Assembly: GCF_014204975.1 (NCBI RefSeq)
Contig: NZ_JACHMM010000001.1
Coordinates: forward strand, 2,294,001-2,358,000
Reading direction: 5' to 3'
Length of the DNA stretch: 64,000 nt
Source: Jiangella mangrovi
GTDB taxonomy: Bacteria; Actinomycetota; Actinomycetes; Jiangellales; Jiangellaceae
The notes under the pieces were generated by a model that worked only from the letters and a program-made list of their open reading frames with translations, did not search any database and was not told the origin of the DNA. The position numbers and the translations under genes were made by a program. Shown one piece after another: positions 51,123 through 58,318 of the stretch; the stretch's first letter is position 1; the number at the start of each line of letters is the position of its first letter.

Positions 51123-51464
51123 TCAGCTGGCGGGGTCGTACTGGAACGCGCGCACCTCCTGCGCGCACCGGCAGGCGACGGCGATCTTCGCGGCCCATTC
51201 CAGTGCCGCCTCGCGCGACGGCACCTCCAGGACCGTGTAGCCGCCCTCGATCTGCCTGGTCTGCGGGTACGTGCCCTCGGTCACCGTGCCGTCGCCGTCG
51301 ACCATGACGGGCGGGATGCTCTCGTCGATTCCGCCGCCGAACACCCAGACGCCTGCGTCCTTCGCCTGCTGCACCACCGCGTGCGAGGCATCGACGACCG
51401 CCTGGAAGTCCTCGGCGGGGAAGTCCATGGCGCCACTCGGGAAGGAGATCAGGTACTTCGTCAT
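51123..51464 (-). CDS. YCII-related protein
   Basis: The 113-residue dimeric ferredoxin-like fold protein of the YCII/DGPF family has MTKYLISFPSG at the start, VFGGGIDESIPPVMVDGDGTVTEGTYPQ in the middle and GGYTVLEVPSREAALEWAAKIAVACRC near the end. Catalytic role unknown for most members. It overlaps the dihydrofolate-reductase-like gene by four bases, and the two form a short operon. Confidence 0.85.
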   Translation of the reverse strand: MTKYLISFPSGAMDFPAEDFQAVVDASHAVVQQAKDAGVWVFGGGIDESIPPVMVDGDGTVTEGTYPQTRQIEGGYTVLEVPSREAALEWAAKIAVACRCAQEVRAFQYDPAS

Positions 51465-52033
51465 CGTGTCGACTCCTGGCGGACTCGGTAGTGGACGTAC
51501 ACGACGCCGTTGCCGAACCGGTGCTCGCGCACCAGCTCCAGGTCGAGCCGGAGGTCGTCGGGCAGGAAGCGGGTGCCGCCGCCGACGACCACCGGCGCGA
51601 TGTACTGCCCCACCTCGTCGACCAGTCCGGCCCGCAGCGCCGACGCGGCGAGCGCCGGCCCGTCGACGGTGAGGTCGTGACCCGCGCTCGCCTTGAGCTC
51701 GCGGACGGCGTCGGGGTCGAACGTGCGCTCCAGCCGGGTCCGTTCGCTGCTCACGGACTCGAGCGTCGTCGAGTACACGACCTTGTCGGCCGCCTGCCAC
51801 TGGCGCGCCCACTCGACGACGAACTCGGGCTGGTCGGGGAGGGTGTGGGCGGTCTCCCAGTAGACCATCGTCTCGTACATTCGCCGGCCGTAGAGGTACG
51901 TGCCGACTCCCCGGGACGCCTCGCCGACGAACCTGTGCAGCTCCTCGTCCGGGGCGTTCCAGCCGAAGTTCCCGTCGGCGTCGGCGGTGTAGCCGTCCAG
52001 CGACGTGATCATCTCGTAGATCAGGGTTCCCAT
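51461..52033 (-). CDS. dihydrofolate-reductase-like protein (RibD C-terminal fold)
   Basis: The 190-residue protein has MGTLIYEMITSLDGYTADADG, YGRRMYETMVYWE, and DLTVDGPALAASALRAGLVDEVGQYIAPVVVGGGTRF, the pattern of the RibD_C/DHFR superfamily that uses NADPH. Physiological substrate unknown; it is not the housekeeping FolA. The ATG at 52031-52033 removes 12 non-homologous residues. Confidence 0.87.
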   Translation of the reverse strand: MGTLIYEMITSLDGYTADADGNFGWNAPDEELHRFVGEASRGVGTYLYGRRMYETMVYWETAHTLPDQPEFVVEWARQWQAADKVVYSTTLESVSSERTRLERTFDPDAVRELKASAGHDLTVDGPALAASALRAGLVDEVGQYIAPVVVGGGTRFLPDDLRLDLELVREHRFGNGVVYVHYRVRQESTR

Positions 52034-52069
52034 GCCCGCGACGCTAGTGAAAGTGCTCCTGAATTGCAA

Positions 52070-53020
52070 TCAGTTGAGACGGCGGAAGAGGCCGGCGAAC
52101 GCACGGGCCGCCTCGGCCCGGCAGTACCCCGCGAACGTCGGCAGCCCGGGCGGCGCCGGCTGCGCCCCGCGCCAGGCCTGCGACCCGGCGAACGCCAGCA
52201 GCAGATCGGTCACCAGGTCGCCGTCGCCACCGACGGGCAGCTCCGCCGTCAGCGCGTCGAACGCCGGGGTGTGGACCCAGGTCAGCGCCAGCATGAACGC
52301 GTCGCCCCAGGACGGCCCGGCGCAGGCCATGCCCCAGTCGACGATCACCGCCGAGCCATCGTGCCGGATCAGCAGGTTGTCCTCGCGCACGTCCCAGTGG
52401 CACAGCGTCTCGGTGGTCAGCCGTCCCGGCACCGTCGCCACCCGCCGGTACAGATCGCGGATCCGCCCGGCCGTCCACGGCGGCAGGATCCCGTCCGGCG
52501 CGCCGGCCAGCTCGGCCCAGCGGCCGCGCCAGATCTCGGCCATCGCCGGCAGCGACCGCAGCGACCGCACCCCCTGCCCGCCCATCGGCGACGGCGTCAG
52601 CTCACGCGCCTGCCGCTCGACCAGGTCGCGGACGGCGAGTGCGTCGGCGCCGCCGGGATCGGCGAGGTCCGGCGGACGGCCGTCGACGTCGTCGAGCAGC
52701 AGCGCGACCCAGTCGCCGTCGTCGTAGGCGTCGAGCAGCGCCGGGCGGTACGGCACCGGCGGCAACGCCCGCAGCGACGTCAGCACCTCGACCTCGCGGC
52801 GGAACAGTGCTGGCGTCCCGTCGGACAACGACGCACCGGCAGCCTTGACGAACGCCGTCGTGCCCGCGGCCGTCACCAGCCGGGTGGCGCAACCGGGGGA
52901 CATGCCGCCGGACTGCTCCGCCGTCGCCACGACCGCCGAGCCGAGCACCGCCTCGACCCAGGCGCGCACCGTCGCCGGGACCTCCGCATAGCCGATGCGG
53001 ACACCGGCCGCGCGGGCCAA
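52070..53020 (-). CDS. aminoglycoside-phosphotransferase-like kinase
   Basis: The 316-residue APH/choline-kinase-fold protein has a Gly-rich N-lobe with TTAFVKAAG lysine, the catalytic loop LCHWDVREDNLL and the metal aspartate in VIVDWGMA. Many such proteins phosphorylate small alcohols or are uncharacterised; antibiotic resistance should not be assumed. The TTG at 53018-53020 begins 2 bases after the DUF2470 stop and is the only early start without internal loss; a GTG about 50 bases later is possible. Co-transcribed with DUF2470. Confidence 0.78.
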   Translation of the reverse strand: MARAAGVRIGYAEVPATVRAWVEAVLGSAVVATAEQSGGMSPGCATRLVTAAGTTAFVKAAGASLSDGTPALFRREVEVLTSLRALPPVPYRPALLDAYDDGDWVALLLDDVDGRPPDLADPGGADALAVRDLVERQARELTPSPMGGQGVRSLRSLPAMAEIWRGRWAELAGAPDGILPPWTAGRIRDLYRRVATVPGRLTTETLCHWDVREDNLLIRHDGSAVIVDWGMACAGPSWGDAFMLALTWVHTPAFDALTAELPVGGDGDLVTDLLLAFAGSQAWRGAQPAPPGLPTFAGYCRAEAARAFAGLFRRLN

Positions 53021-53022
53021 GG

Positions 53023-53331
53023 TCAGCCCTCGGCGCGGGGCTCGATGCCGAGCGCGGTGGCGGCCTCGGTGTAGAGGCGGACGAACTCGACACGGATCTC
53101 GGGGCGCTCGGTGAGCGGCCGGGCGAACGGCACGCGCACGGTGCGCTCGGCGCCGTCGACGGTGACCGCGAAGTCGACGCCGACCCCGTCGAGGTGCACG
53201 ACCCGGGCCGCCGTCGCCTCCGGCGTGTCGCCGAGGGCCTGGACGATGACCAGCGAGTCCGCGGTGTGATCGTCGTTCATGTGGCGGCTGACCGCGGCGA
53301 TGACGTCGGGTCCGAACGGGTTCTGGCTCAC
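53023..53331 (-). CDS. DUF2470-domain protein
   Basis: The 102-residue protein has the DUF2470 signature RHMNDDHTADSL and the strand LDGVGVDFAVTV, as in the C-terminal part of haem-degrading HugZ-type proteins. Here it stands alone without the flavin/PPOX domain. The GTG at 53329-53331 lies only 17 bases from the divergent methyltransferase start. Whether it binds haem or iron is unknown, although the histidine motif makes that plausible. Confidence 0.8.
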   Translation of the reverse strand: MSQNPFGPDVIAAVSRHMNDDHTADSLVIVQALGDTPEATAARVVHLDGVGVDFAVTVDGAERTVRVPFARPLTERPEIRVEFVRLYTEAATALGIEPRAEG

Positions 53332-53348
53332 CGCGACAGAATATCGGC

Positions 53349-54881
53349 GTGACGACACGACTTCCCGGCCTGTCCACGGACGACATCGCCCGGCTTCGCG
53401 ACGCGCTCGCGGCGGCCGGCTACACCGTCGACGGGGTCCGTGACCTGCTCGGTGCGCGGGCGTCGGCGGCGCTGGACCGCAACGAGACCACGCCCGGCCG
53501 GCTGGCCGTCGCGGGGCGCGACGACGCGTTGTCGCTGCTGACCCGGCTGTGGTCGTTGCAGGAGCCGGTCGAGTGGCCCGCGCTCGAGCGGGCGTTGCCG
53601 GTCGAGGCGCTCGTCGCCGGTGGACTCCTGATCGCCGACTACGACGACGACACCGTCAGCGCGGTCGTCGACGTCCGGCCGTACGCCGACGACGCCGGCG
53701 ACTGGTGGGTGGTCGCCGACCTCACCCCGGGCATGGACGGCCACCGGGCGCCCATCGCGGCCGACCACGTGCTCGGGCTCAACGCGGCCTCCAGCACGCT
53801 CGCCCAGCTGACCGCTCGCCGTCCGGCCGCCCGCGCGCTCGACCTCGGCACCGGCTGCGGCGTCCAGTCGCTGCACCTGGCCCGCCACTGCGACCACATC
53901 GTCGCGACGGACGTGAACCCGCGAGCACTCGCGCTCGCCTCGCTGACCGCTCGGCTCAACGGGCTGGCCGACACCATCGAGCTGCGCGCGGGCAGCCTGT
54001 TCGCCCCGGTCGCCGGCGAGACGTTCGACCTCATCGCGACGAACCCGCCGTTCGTGGTCTCGCCCGGCGGCAGCCACGTCTACCGCGACGGCGGCCTGCC
54101 CGGCGACGAGATCTCCCGCCGGGTCGTGGTCGACGGCGCTGCGCACCTGGCCGAGGGCGGGCTGCTGCAGTCGCTGGCGAACTGGATGCACGTGCGCGGG
54201 CAGGACTGGCAGGACCGCCTCGGCTCGTGGGTCGCAGCGACGGGGTGCGACGCCTGGGTGATCCAGCGCGAGGTCGAGGACCCGGCCGAGTACGTCGAGC
54301 TGTGGCTGCGCGACTCCGGCGAAGCCGGCGGGCCCCGGTACGCGCAGCGCTACGCAGCATGGCTGCGCTGGTTCGACGAGAACGCCGTCGAGGGCATCGG
54401 GTTCGGCTGGATCGCGCTGCGCCGCTCCGGCGCGGCCGACCCGGTGGTGCGCATCGAGGACTGGCCGCACGCCGTCGAGCAACCCCTGGGCGACCACGTC
54501 GCGGCCTGGTTCGACCGGGCGGCGGCGCTGCGGATCGACGACGACGCGCTGCTCGGCGCGCGGCTCACCATGGCCGCCGACCTGGTGCAGGAGCAGGTCG
54601 GCCGGCCGGGCGAGGAGGGTCCCGAGCACCTGGTGCTGCGGCAGCGACGAGGCCTGCTGCGTGCCGTCACCGCCGGTACTGCCGAGGCCGGCCTCGTCGG
54701 CGCCTGCGACGGGACACTGCCGGTCGGGGCCATCGTCGACGCGCTGGCGACGGTGCTCGAGACCGACGCCGCCGCGCTGCGGGCCGACCTGGTGCCGCGG
54801 GTCCGGGCCCTCGTCCAGGACGGCTTCCTGGAGCTCGCTCAGGAGGCGGCGGCGACCGAGGAGATGCCGACGAACAGGTAG
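53349..54881 (+). CDS. class I methyltransferase with N5-glutamine-type NPPF motif
   Basis: The 510-residue protein has an N-terminal helical domain (about 10-95), a methyltransferase core (about 155-300) with motif I ALDLGTGCGVQSLHLA, acidic VATDVNPRALALA and the NPPF motif of HemK/RsmC-like enzymes, then a C-terminal winged-helix-like domain (about 390-500). The NPPF motif suggests methylation of a planar nitrogen in protein or nucleic acid. GTG start with no clear ribosome site; probably leaderless. The last 43 bases overlap the convergent transporter gene. Confidence 0.85.
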   Translation: MTTRLPGLSTDDIARLRDALAAAGYTVDGVRDLLGARASAALDRNETTPGRLAVAGRDDALSLLTRLWSLQEPVEWPALERALPVEALVAGGLLIADYDDDTVSAVVDVRPYADDAGDWWVVADLTPGMDGHRAPIAADHVLGLNAASSTLAQLTARRPAARALDLGTGCGVQSLHLARHCDHIVATDVNPRALALASLTARLNGLADTIELRAGSLFAPVAGETFDLIATNPPFVVSPGGSHVYRDGGLPGDEISRRVVVDGAAHLAEGGLLQSLANWMHVRGQDWQDRLGSWVAATGCDAWVIQREVEDPAEYVELWLRDSGEAGGPRYAQRYAAWLRWFDENAVEGIGFGWIALRRSGAADPVVRIEDWPHAVEQPLGDHVAAWFDRAAALRIDDDALLGARLTMAADLVQEQVGRPGEEGPEHLVLRQRRGLLRAVTAGTAEAGLVGACDGTLPVGAIVDALATVLETDAAALRADLVPRVRALVQDGFLELAQEAAATEEMPTNR

Positions 54882-55663
54882 ATCAGGCCGCCGAGCGTCA
54901 CGCCCACCGCGGCGACGAGCGGGACCCAGCGGGTGATCCACGCCAGCCCGGACGAGCGCCGCGTCGACTCCGCGAGCATGGTGCTGCCCTTGATGACGAG
55001 CAGGCCGACCCCGGTGAGCGTTCCCGCCAGGCCGATGGCGAAGCAGACGACCAGGATGAGCGCGTACGCCGTCCGGCCGGTGAGGATGCCGCTGATCAGG
55101 ATGAGGAACGCCGACGGCGACGGCAGCAGCCCGCCGGACAACCCGAGCGCGACCAGACCCCGGCGCGACCAGGGCGCCACGCCGGGCGGCGGCTCGTGCC
55201 CGTGGCCGTGCCCATGTCCGTGGCCGTGGCCGTGGCCGTGGCCGTGCCCGTGTCCGTGCCCCGCCGTCGCACCGGCGAGCTCGCGCACCGACCGCCGGCT
55301 TGCGACGTACCGGCGCAGCAGTCCGACGCCGACCGCGACGACCACCACCGCGGCGATGACCTGCAGCCACGAGGTCAGCTGCTCGGTGTCGGCGCCGCCG
55401 GACCTGGTCAGCCCGACCCAGCCGAGCGCGAGCACCAGCACCGAGAACGTGTGCATGCCGGCGACGATGGCGCCCAGCAGGAACGCGTCGCGGTACCGGC
55501 CGTGCGAGCCGATCAGGTAAGCGGCGGCGATGGTCTTGCCGTGCCCCGGTGCGACGGCGTGTGCGGCGCCCACCACGAGCGCGACGACCAGTCCGGTCCA
55601 CCAGACGCCGGGGTTGTCGAACAGCTCGATCAGCCGCTGCTCGATGCCCATCAGGCCATTCAA
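54839..55663 (-). CDS. NicO/RcnA-type nickel-cobalt transporter with long His-Gly loop
   Basis: Membrane protein of 274 residues with six to seven helices. The metal motif AAHAVAPGHGKTIAAAYLIG is in the first pair of helices, and a cytoplasmic or surface loop contains eleven consecutive Gly-His pairs (about residues 134-156) made by a tandem hexanucleotide tract at 55194-55262. Probably nickel/cobalt efflux or uptake. The TTG at 55661-55663 is chosen because GAGG lies 7 bases upstream and it overlaps the previous stop; an ATG at 55649-55651 is the alternative. Confidence 0.85.
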   Translation of the reverse strand: MNGLMGIEQRLIELFDNPGVWWTGLVVALVVGAAHAVAPGHGKTIAAAYLIGSHGRYRDAFLLGAIVAGMHTFSVLVLALGWVGLTRSGGADTEQLTSWLQVIAAVVVVAVGVGLLRRYVASRRSVRELAGATAGHGHGHGHGHGHGHGHGHGHGHEPPPGVAPWSRRGLVALGLSGGLLPSPSAFLILISGILTGRTAYALILVVCFAIGLAGTLTGVGLLVIKGSTMLAESTRRSSGLAWITRWVPLVAAVGVTLGGLIYLFVGISSVAAAS

Positions 55664-56406
55664 CGGACGGCCTCTTCCGGTCGGGCCGGCTCGGCCGGCG
55701 AGCCCGGCTCGGCCTGGGCCGGCCTGGCCCGGCGGCTGCTGCGCCGCCACCAGAGGACGCCGCCGGCGAGCGCGGCGAGGATCAGCGCGCCGGCCGCGAC
55801 GAGCGCGATCTGCGCGGTCCCACCGCCGGCTCCGTGGTCGAAGCTCCACTGCTGGGTCGCGGTGGTGGTCGTGAACAGCCCTTGCGCCGGCTCCGACGGG
55901 ACGTCGGAGGTGACGACCGTGCGGTAGGCCTCGTTGATGTCGGTGAGCGTCGTGACCGTGAGGTCGACCGTGGTGACCGGCTGCGGGCAGGTGTAGACCA
56001 GCTGCGCGCCGAGTGTCAGCAGGTCCTGCAGCTGCGTGACCTGCCCCTGGCACGGCTGCCCGTCCTGCTCGATGACGAAGTGCGACAGGAAGTAGCTGGG
56101 CAGGTTGTCCGACTGGGACAGGATCTCCGCGCCGGTGAGCTGCTCGCCGCCCCCGCCGTTCTGGTCCGTCTGGCCGGTGAAGGCGCCGAGGAACTCGCCG
56201 AGGTTGACCCAGTCGTCCTCGGCCGCGGTCCACGTGACCGTCACCTCGGCGCCGTCGACGTCCAGGCGCGCCGAGAGCGGCGGCCCGAACGGATGCGCCT
56301 CGGCGGTCGGTGCGGCCATGACGGCGACGCCTGCGGCCGGGATGACGGCGGCGATCGCGGCTGCGACCAGCCTGCGCAGGCCGCGGCTCCGGTGGACGAT
56401 CGGCAC
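55660..56406 (-). CDS. secreted, membrane-tethered partner of the NicO transporter
   Basis: The 248-residue protein has a signal peptide likely cut after AEA (residue 37), so the mature protein starts with histidine (HPFGPPLSARLDV), a beta-rich extracellular domain with two cysteines (QPCQGQ, YTCPQP), and a C-terminal membrane helix (about 200-220) with an Arg-rich end. Periplasmic proteins with His-Pro starts accompany NicO/RcnA transporters in other bacteria (DUF1007-like arrangement). Metal capture is inferred. It is coupled to the transporter gene by a TTGA overlap. Confidence 0.75.
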   Translation of the reverse strand: MPIVHRSRGLRRLVAAAIAAVIPAAGVAVMAAPTAEAHPFGPPLSARLDVDGAEVTVTWTAAEDDWVNLGEFLGAFTGQTDQNGGGGEQLTGAEILSQSDNLPSYFLSHFVIEQDGQPCQGQVTQLQDLLTLGAQLVYTCPQPVTTVDLTVTTLTDINEAYRTVVTSDVPSEPAQGLFTTTTATQQWSFDHGAGGGTAQIALVAAGALILAALAGGVLWWRRSSRRARPAQAEPGSPAEPARPEEAVR

Positions 56407-56528
56407 CGGCCCTCCTTCGACGTGACGGGACTCCGCACAGCCAACATCGGCTGGGCGCGCAGCATCCGCCGCCCGGCCGTCGTCCGCGTGAATCCGAGAT
56501 GAACTTCCCGTTCGTCCCGGTGTGTCCG

Positions 56529-57806
56529 TCAGCTGGTGCCGGAGTCCAGGCGTCGATGACTCCAGAGCGCCGAGAGCGGTACGGCGACGATGTCGTCACC
56601 GAGGGAGATGGCGTTCTCGCCGAGATGGAGAACGATTCCACCGCGCATGCGGTCGCCCAGCTTGTCACGCAACCAGCGCAGGTGACGAGCGTCGGCGGAC
56701 TTGGGCGTGGCCGAGGCCTTGACCTCGATGGCTACCACGCGTCCGTCCCACGACTCAAGAACGAAGTCGATCTCACGGCCGTCGCGATCGCGGAAGTAAT
56801 GAAGATCGAAGGCTGTCGATGCCGCGCCACGCAGCCGGATCAGCTCCGTGGCCGCGAACGTCTCCGTCAGGCCACCCAGTGCGGGATGGCCGGGGCGCTG
56901 GAGGCCATCAGCGTTCACTCGAACGACGTGTGCCGCCAGGCCCGGGTCGGACACATAGGTCTTCGGCGTTCGAGCGGCCTTGGTCGTCAGGTTGGTCGAC
57001 CACGCCGGTAGATCCACGGTCAGGTAGACGATGCCGAGGTACCCCAGGTAGGTCCGCGCAGTCTCGGTGGAGATCTCCAGGGACCGTGCGACGTCGGCGA
57101 CCACCGTGATCGAACCGGCCCGAGCAGCGACGAGCTCGAGAAGCCGCGGGACTCTCGTTGCATGCTGCAGTCGAGCGAAACTACGCACGTCGCGAGTCAC
57201 CACACTGCGCAGGTAGCTGTCGAACCACTGCCGCCGCGCGCGTGCCTCTCTCAGCTCGACGGCTTCGGGGTAGCCACCTGAGCAGATCAGGGCCAGGTAG
57301 TCCGATCGGGTCCAGGGAGAAGTGGGAGCCCGCAGCAGAGAACGCGGGTCTTCGAAGGCGAGGTCGCAGAAGTCCGGCGGTGCACCAGTACGTTCGGACA
57401 CGGTGAACGGCCAGGTTTCGACGAACCCGACGCGCCCGGCGAGTGACTCGGACAACGACGGCACGGTGAGGAAGTTGGACGAGCCCGAGAGGACGAACTG
57501 GCCCTTCTCGCGAGAGCGGTCGACGGCGGCTTTCACCGCCAGCACCAGGTCGTTTCCGCCGCGCTGCACCTCGTCGATTCGAAGCGGTCGGTCACCGGTG
57601 GAGACGAACGTGGTGGGATCGTCGGTGGCTGCTGTCAGCCATTGAGGGTCGTCGAGGGATCGGTAGGTGCCGCCATGCTCCTTCGTATGCATGTGGAGCA
57701 GCGTCGATTTCCCGGCCTGCCGCGGACCGTTCACCACGACGGCTCGGAAGCTGCGCAGCTGTTCGTCGAGACGCGGCCGGGCGAGTCTCGGGATGAGTCC
57801 GGTCAT
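56529..57806 (-). CDS. AAA_14/DUF4143 ATPase
   Basis: The 425-residue protein has an N-terminal P-loop ATPase (Walker A NGPRQAGKST, Walker B PLRIDEVQ, sensor-like VLSGSSNF) and a C-terminal DUF4143 domain (about 210-400) with FRDRDGREIDFVLE and AIEVKAS, which resembles a restriction-endonuclease-like fold (D-ExK pattern). This family is common on mobile or selfish loci and its function is not established. The ATG at 57804-57806 is preferred to a GTG 6 bases upstream. Three TTCGTCGA boxes at 23-base spacing lie at its promoter. Confidence 0.87.
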   Translation of the reverse strand: MTGLIPRLARPRLDEQLRSFRAVVVNGPRQAGKSTLLHMHTKEHGGTYRSLDDPQWLTAATDDPTTFVSTGDRPLRIDEVQRGGNDLVLAVKAAVDRSREKGQFVLSGSSNFLTVPSLSESLAGRVGFVETWPFTVSERTGAPPDFCDLAFEDPRSLLRAPTSPWTRSDYLALICSGGYPEAVELREARARRQWFDSYLRSVVTRDVRSFARLQHATRVPRLLELVAARAGSITVVADVARSLEISTETARTYLGYLGIVYLTVDLPAWSTNLTTKAARTPKTYVSDPGLAAHVVRVNADGLQRPGHPALGGLTETFAATELIRLRGAASTAFDLHYFRDRDGREIDFVLESWDGRVVAIEVKASATPKSADARHLRWLRDKLGDRMRGGIVLHLGENAISLGDDIVAVPLSALWSHRRLDSGTS

Positions 57807-57816
57807 CGCCACTCGT

Positions 57817-57870
57817 TTCGTCGAACGTACTACCGTTGATTCGTCGAGAGTTTAGCAGTGTTTTCGTCGA
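57817..57870. promoter_or_regulatory. three 23-bp-spaced TTCGTCGA boxes (iteron-like)
   Basis: TTCGTCGA occurs at 57817-57824, 57840-57847 and 57863-57870, exactly 23 bases apart, in the promoter region of the DUF4143 ATPase gene. The spacer sequences differ. About two helical turns between copies would place bound proteins on the same face. Confidence 0.65.
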
Positions 57871-57909
57871 GCCGTTGTCCACGGATCCGTCGGATTGGCC
57901 CGGTCGGTG

Positions 57910-58314
57910 TCAGGACTGCGTCGAGGTGGTGATCTCGGCGTCGCTGCGCAGGACACAGAACTCGTTGCCCTCCGGGTCGGCGAGGGTGACCCAGCCGGTG
58001 CCGGGGCCGTAGATGCCGCGATGGTCGGCGACCTCGGTGGCGCCGACGCCGCGCAGCCGCTCGACCTCGTCGTCGCGGGTGCGGTCGGTGGGGCGAAGGT
58101 CGAAGTGGATCCGGTTCTTCCCCGCCTTCGCCTCGGGCACCTCGATGAACAGCACCTGGTGGCTGCCGTCCTCGGCCTGGATCATGCACTCCTCGTGGCC
58201 GGGCTCGTTGGGGTCGTCGGCGATGTCGACGTAGCCGAGGACCTGCTTCCACCACTCGGACAGCTCGTAGGCGTGGGCGCAGTCGACCGTCGTGTGCGAG
58301 ATGCGGGACGTCAT
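57910..58314 (-). CDS. VOC-family (glyoxalase-like) protein
   Basis: The 134-residue protein has a two-module betaalpha-betabetabeta fold: HTTVDCAHAYELSEWWKQVLGY at the start, RIHFDLRPTDRTRDDEVERLRGVGATEV in the middle and GTGWVTLADPEGNEFCVLR at the end. It may bind a small ligand or metal; enzyme activity is not assured. It begins 4 bases after the GH31 gene stop, so it is probably the last gene of the glucoside operon. Confidence 0.85.
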   Translation of the reverse strand: MTSRISHTTVDCAHAYELSEWWKQVLGYVDIADDPNEPGHEECMIQAEDGSHQVLFIEVPEAKAGKNRIHFDLRPTDRTRDDEVERLRGVGATEVADHRGIYGPGTGWVTLADPEGNEFCVLRSDAEITTSTQS

Positions 58315-58318
58315 GGGC

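Noticed and set aside
52070-53020. Calling the APH-like kinase an antibiotic-resistance gene
   Set aside because: Only the general kinase fold is visible. The neighbour is a DUF2470 gene and nothing points to a drug substrate.
52070-53386. 438-codon extension of the phosphotransferase
   Set aside because: The extra N-terminus is out-of-frame DUF2470 sequence with no homology.
55194-55262. Hexanucleotide tract as a CRISPR or minisatellite
   Set aside because: It codes in frame for Gly-His pairs inside the transporter, as in many NicO/RcnA proteins, and has no spacers.
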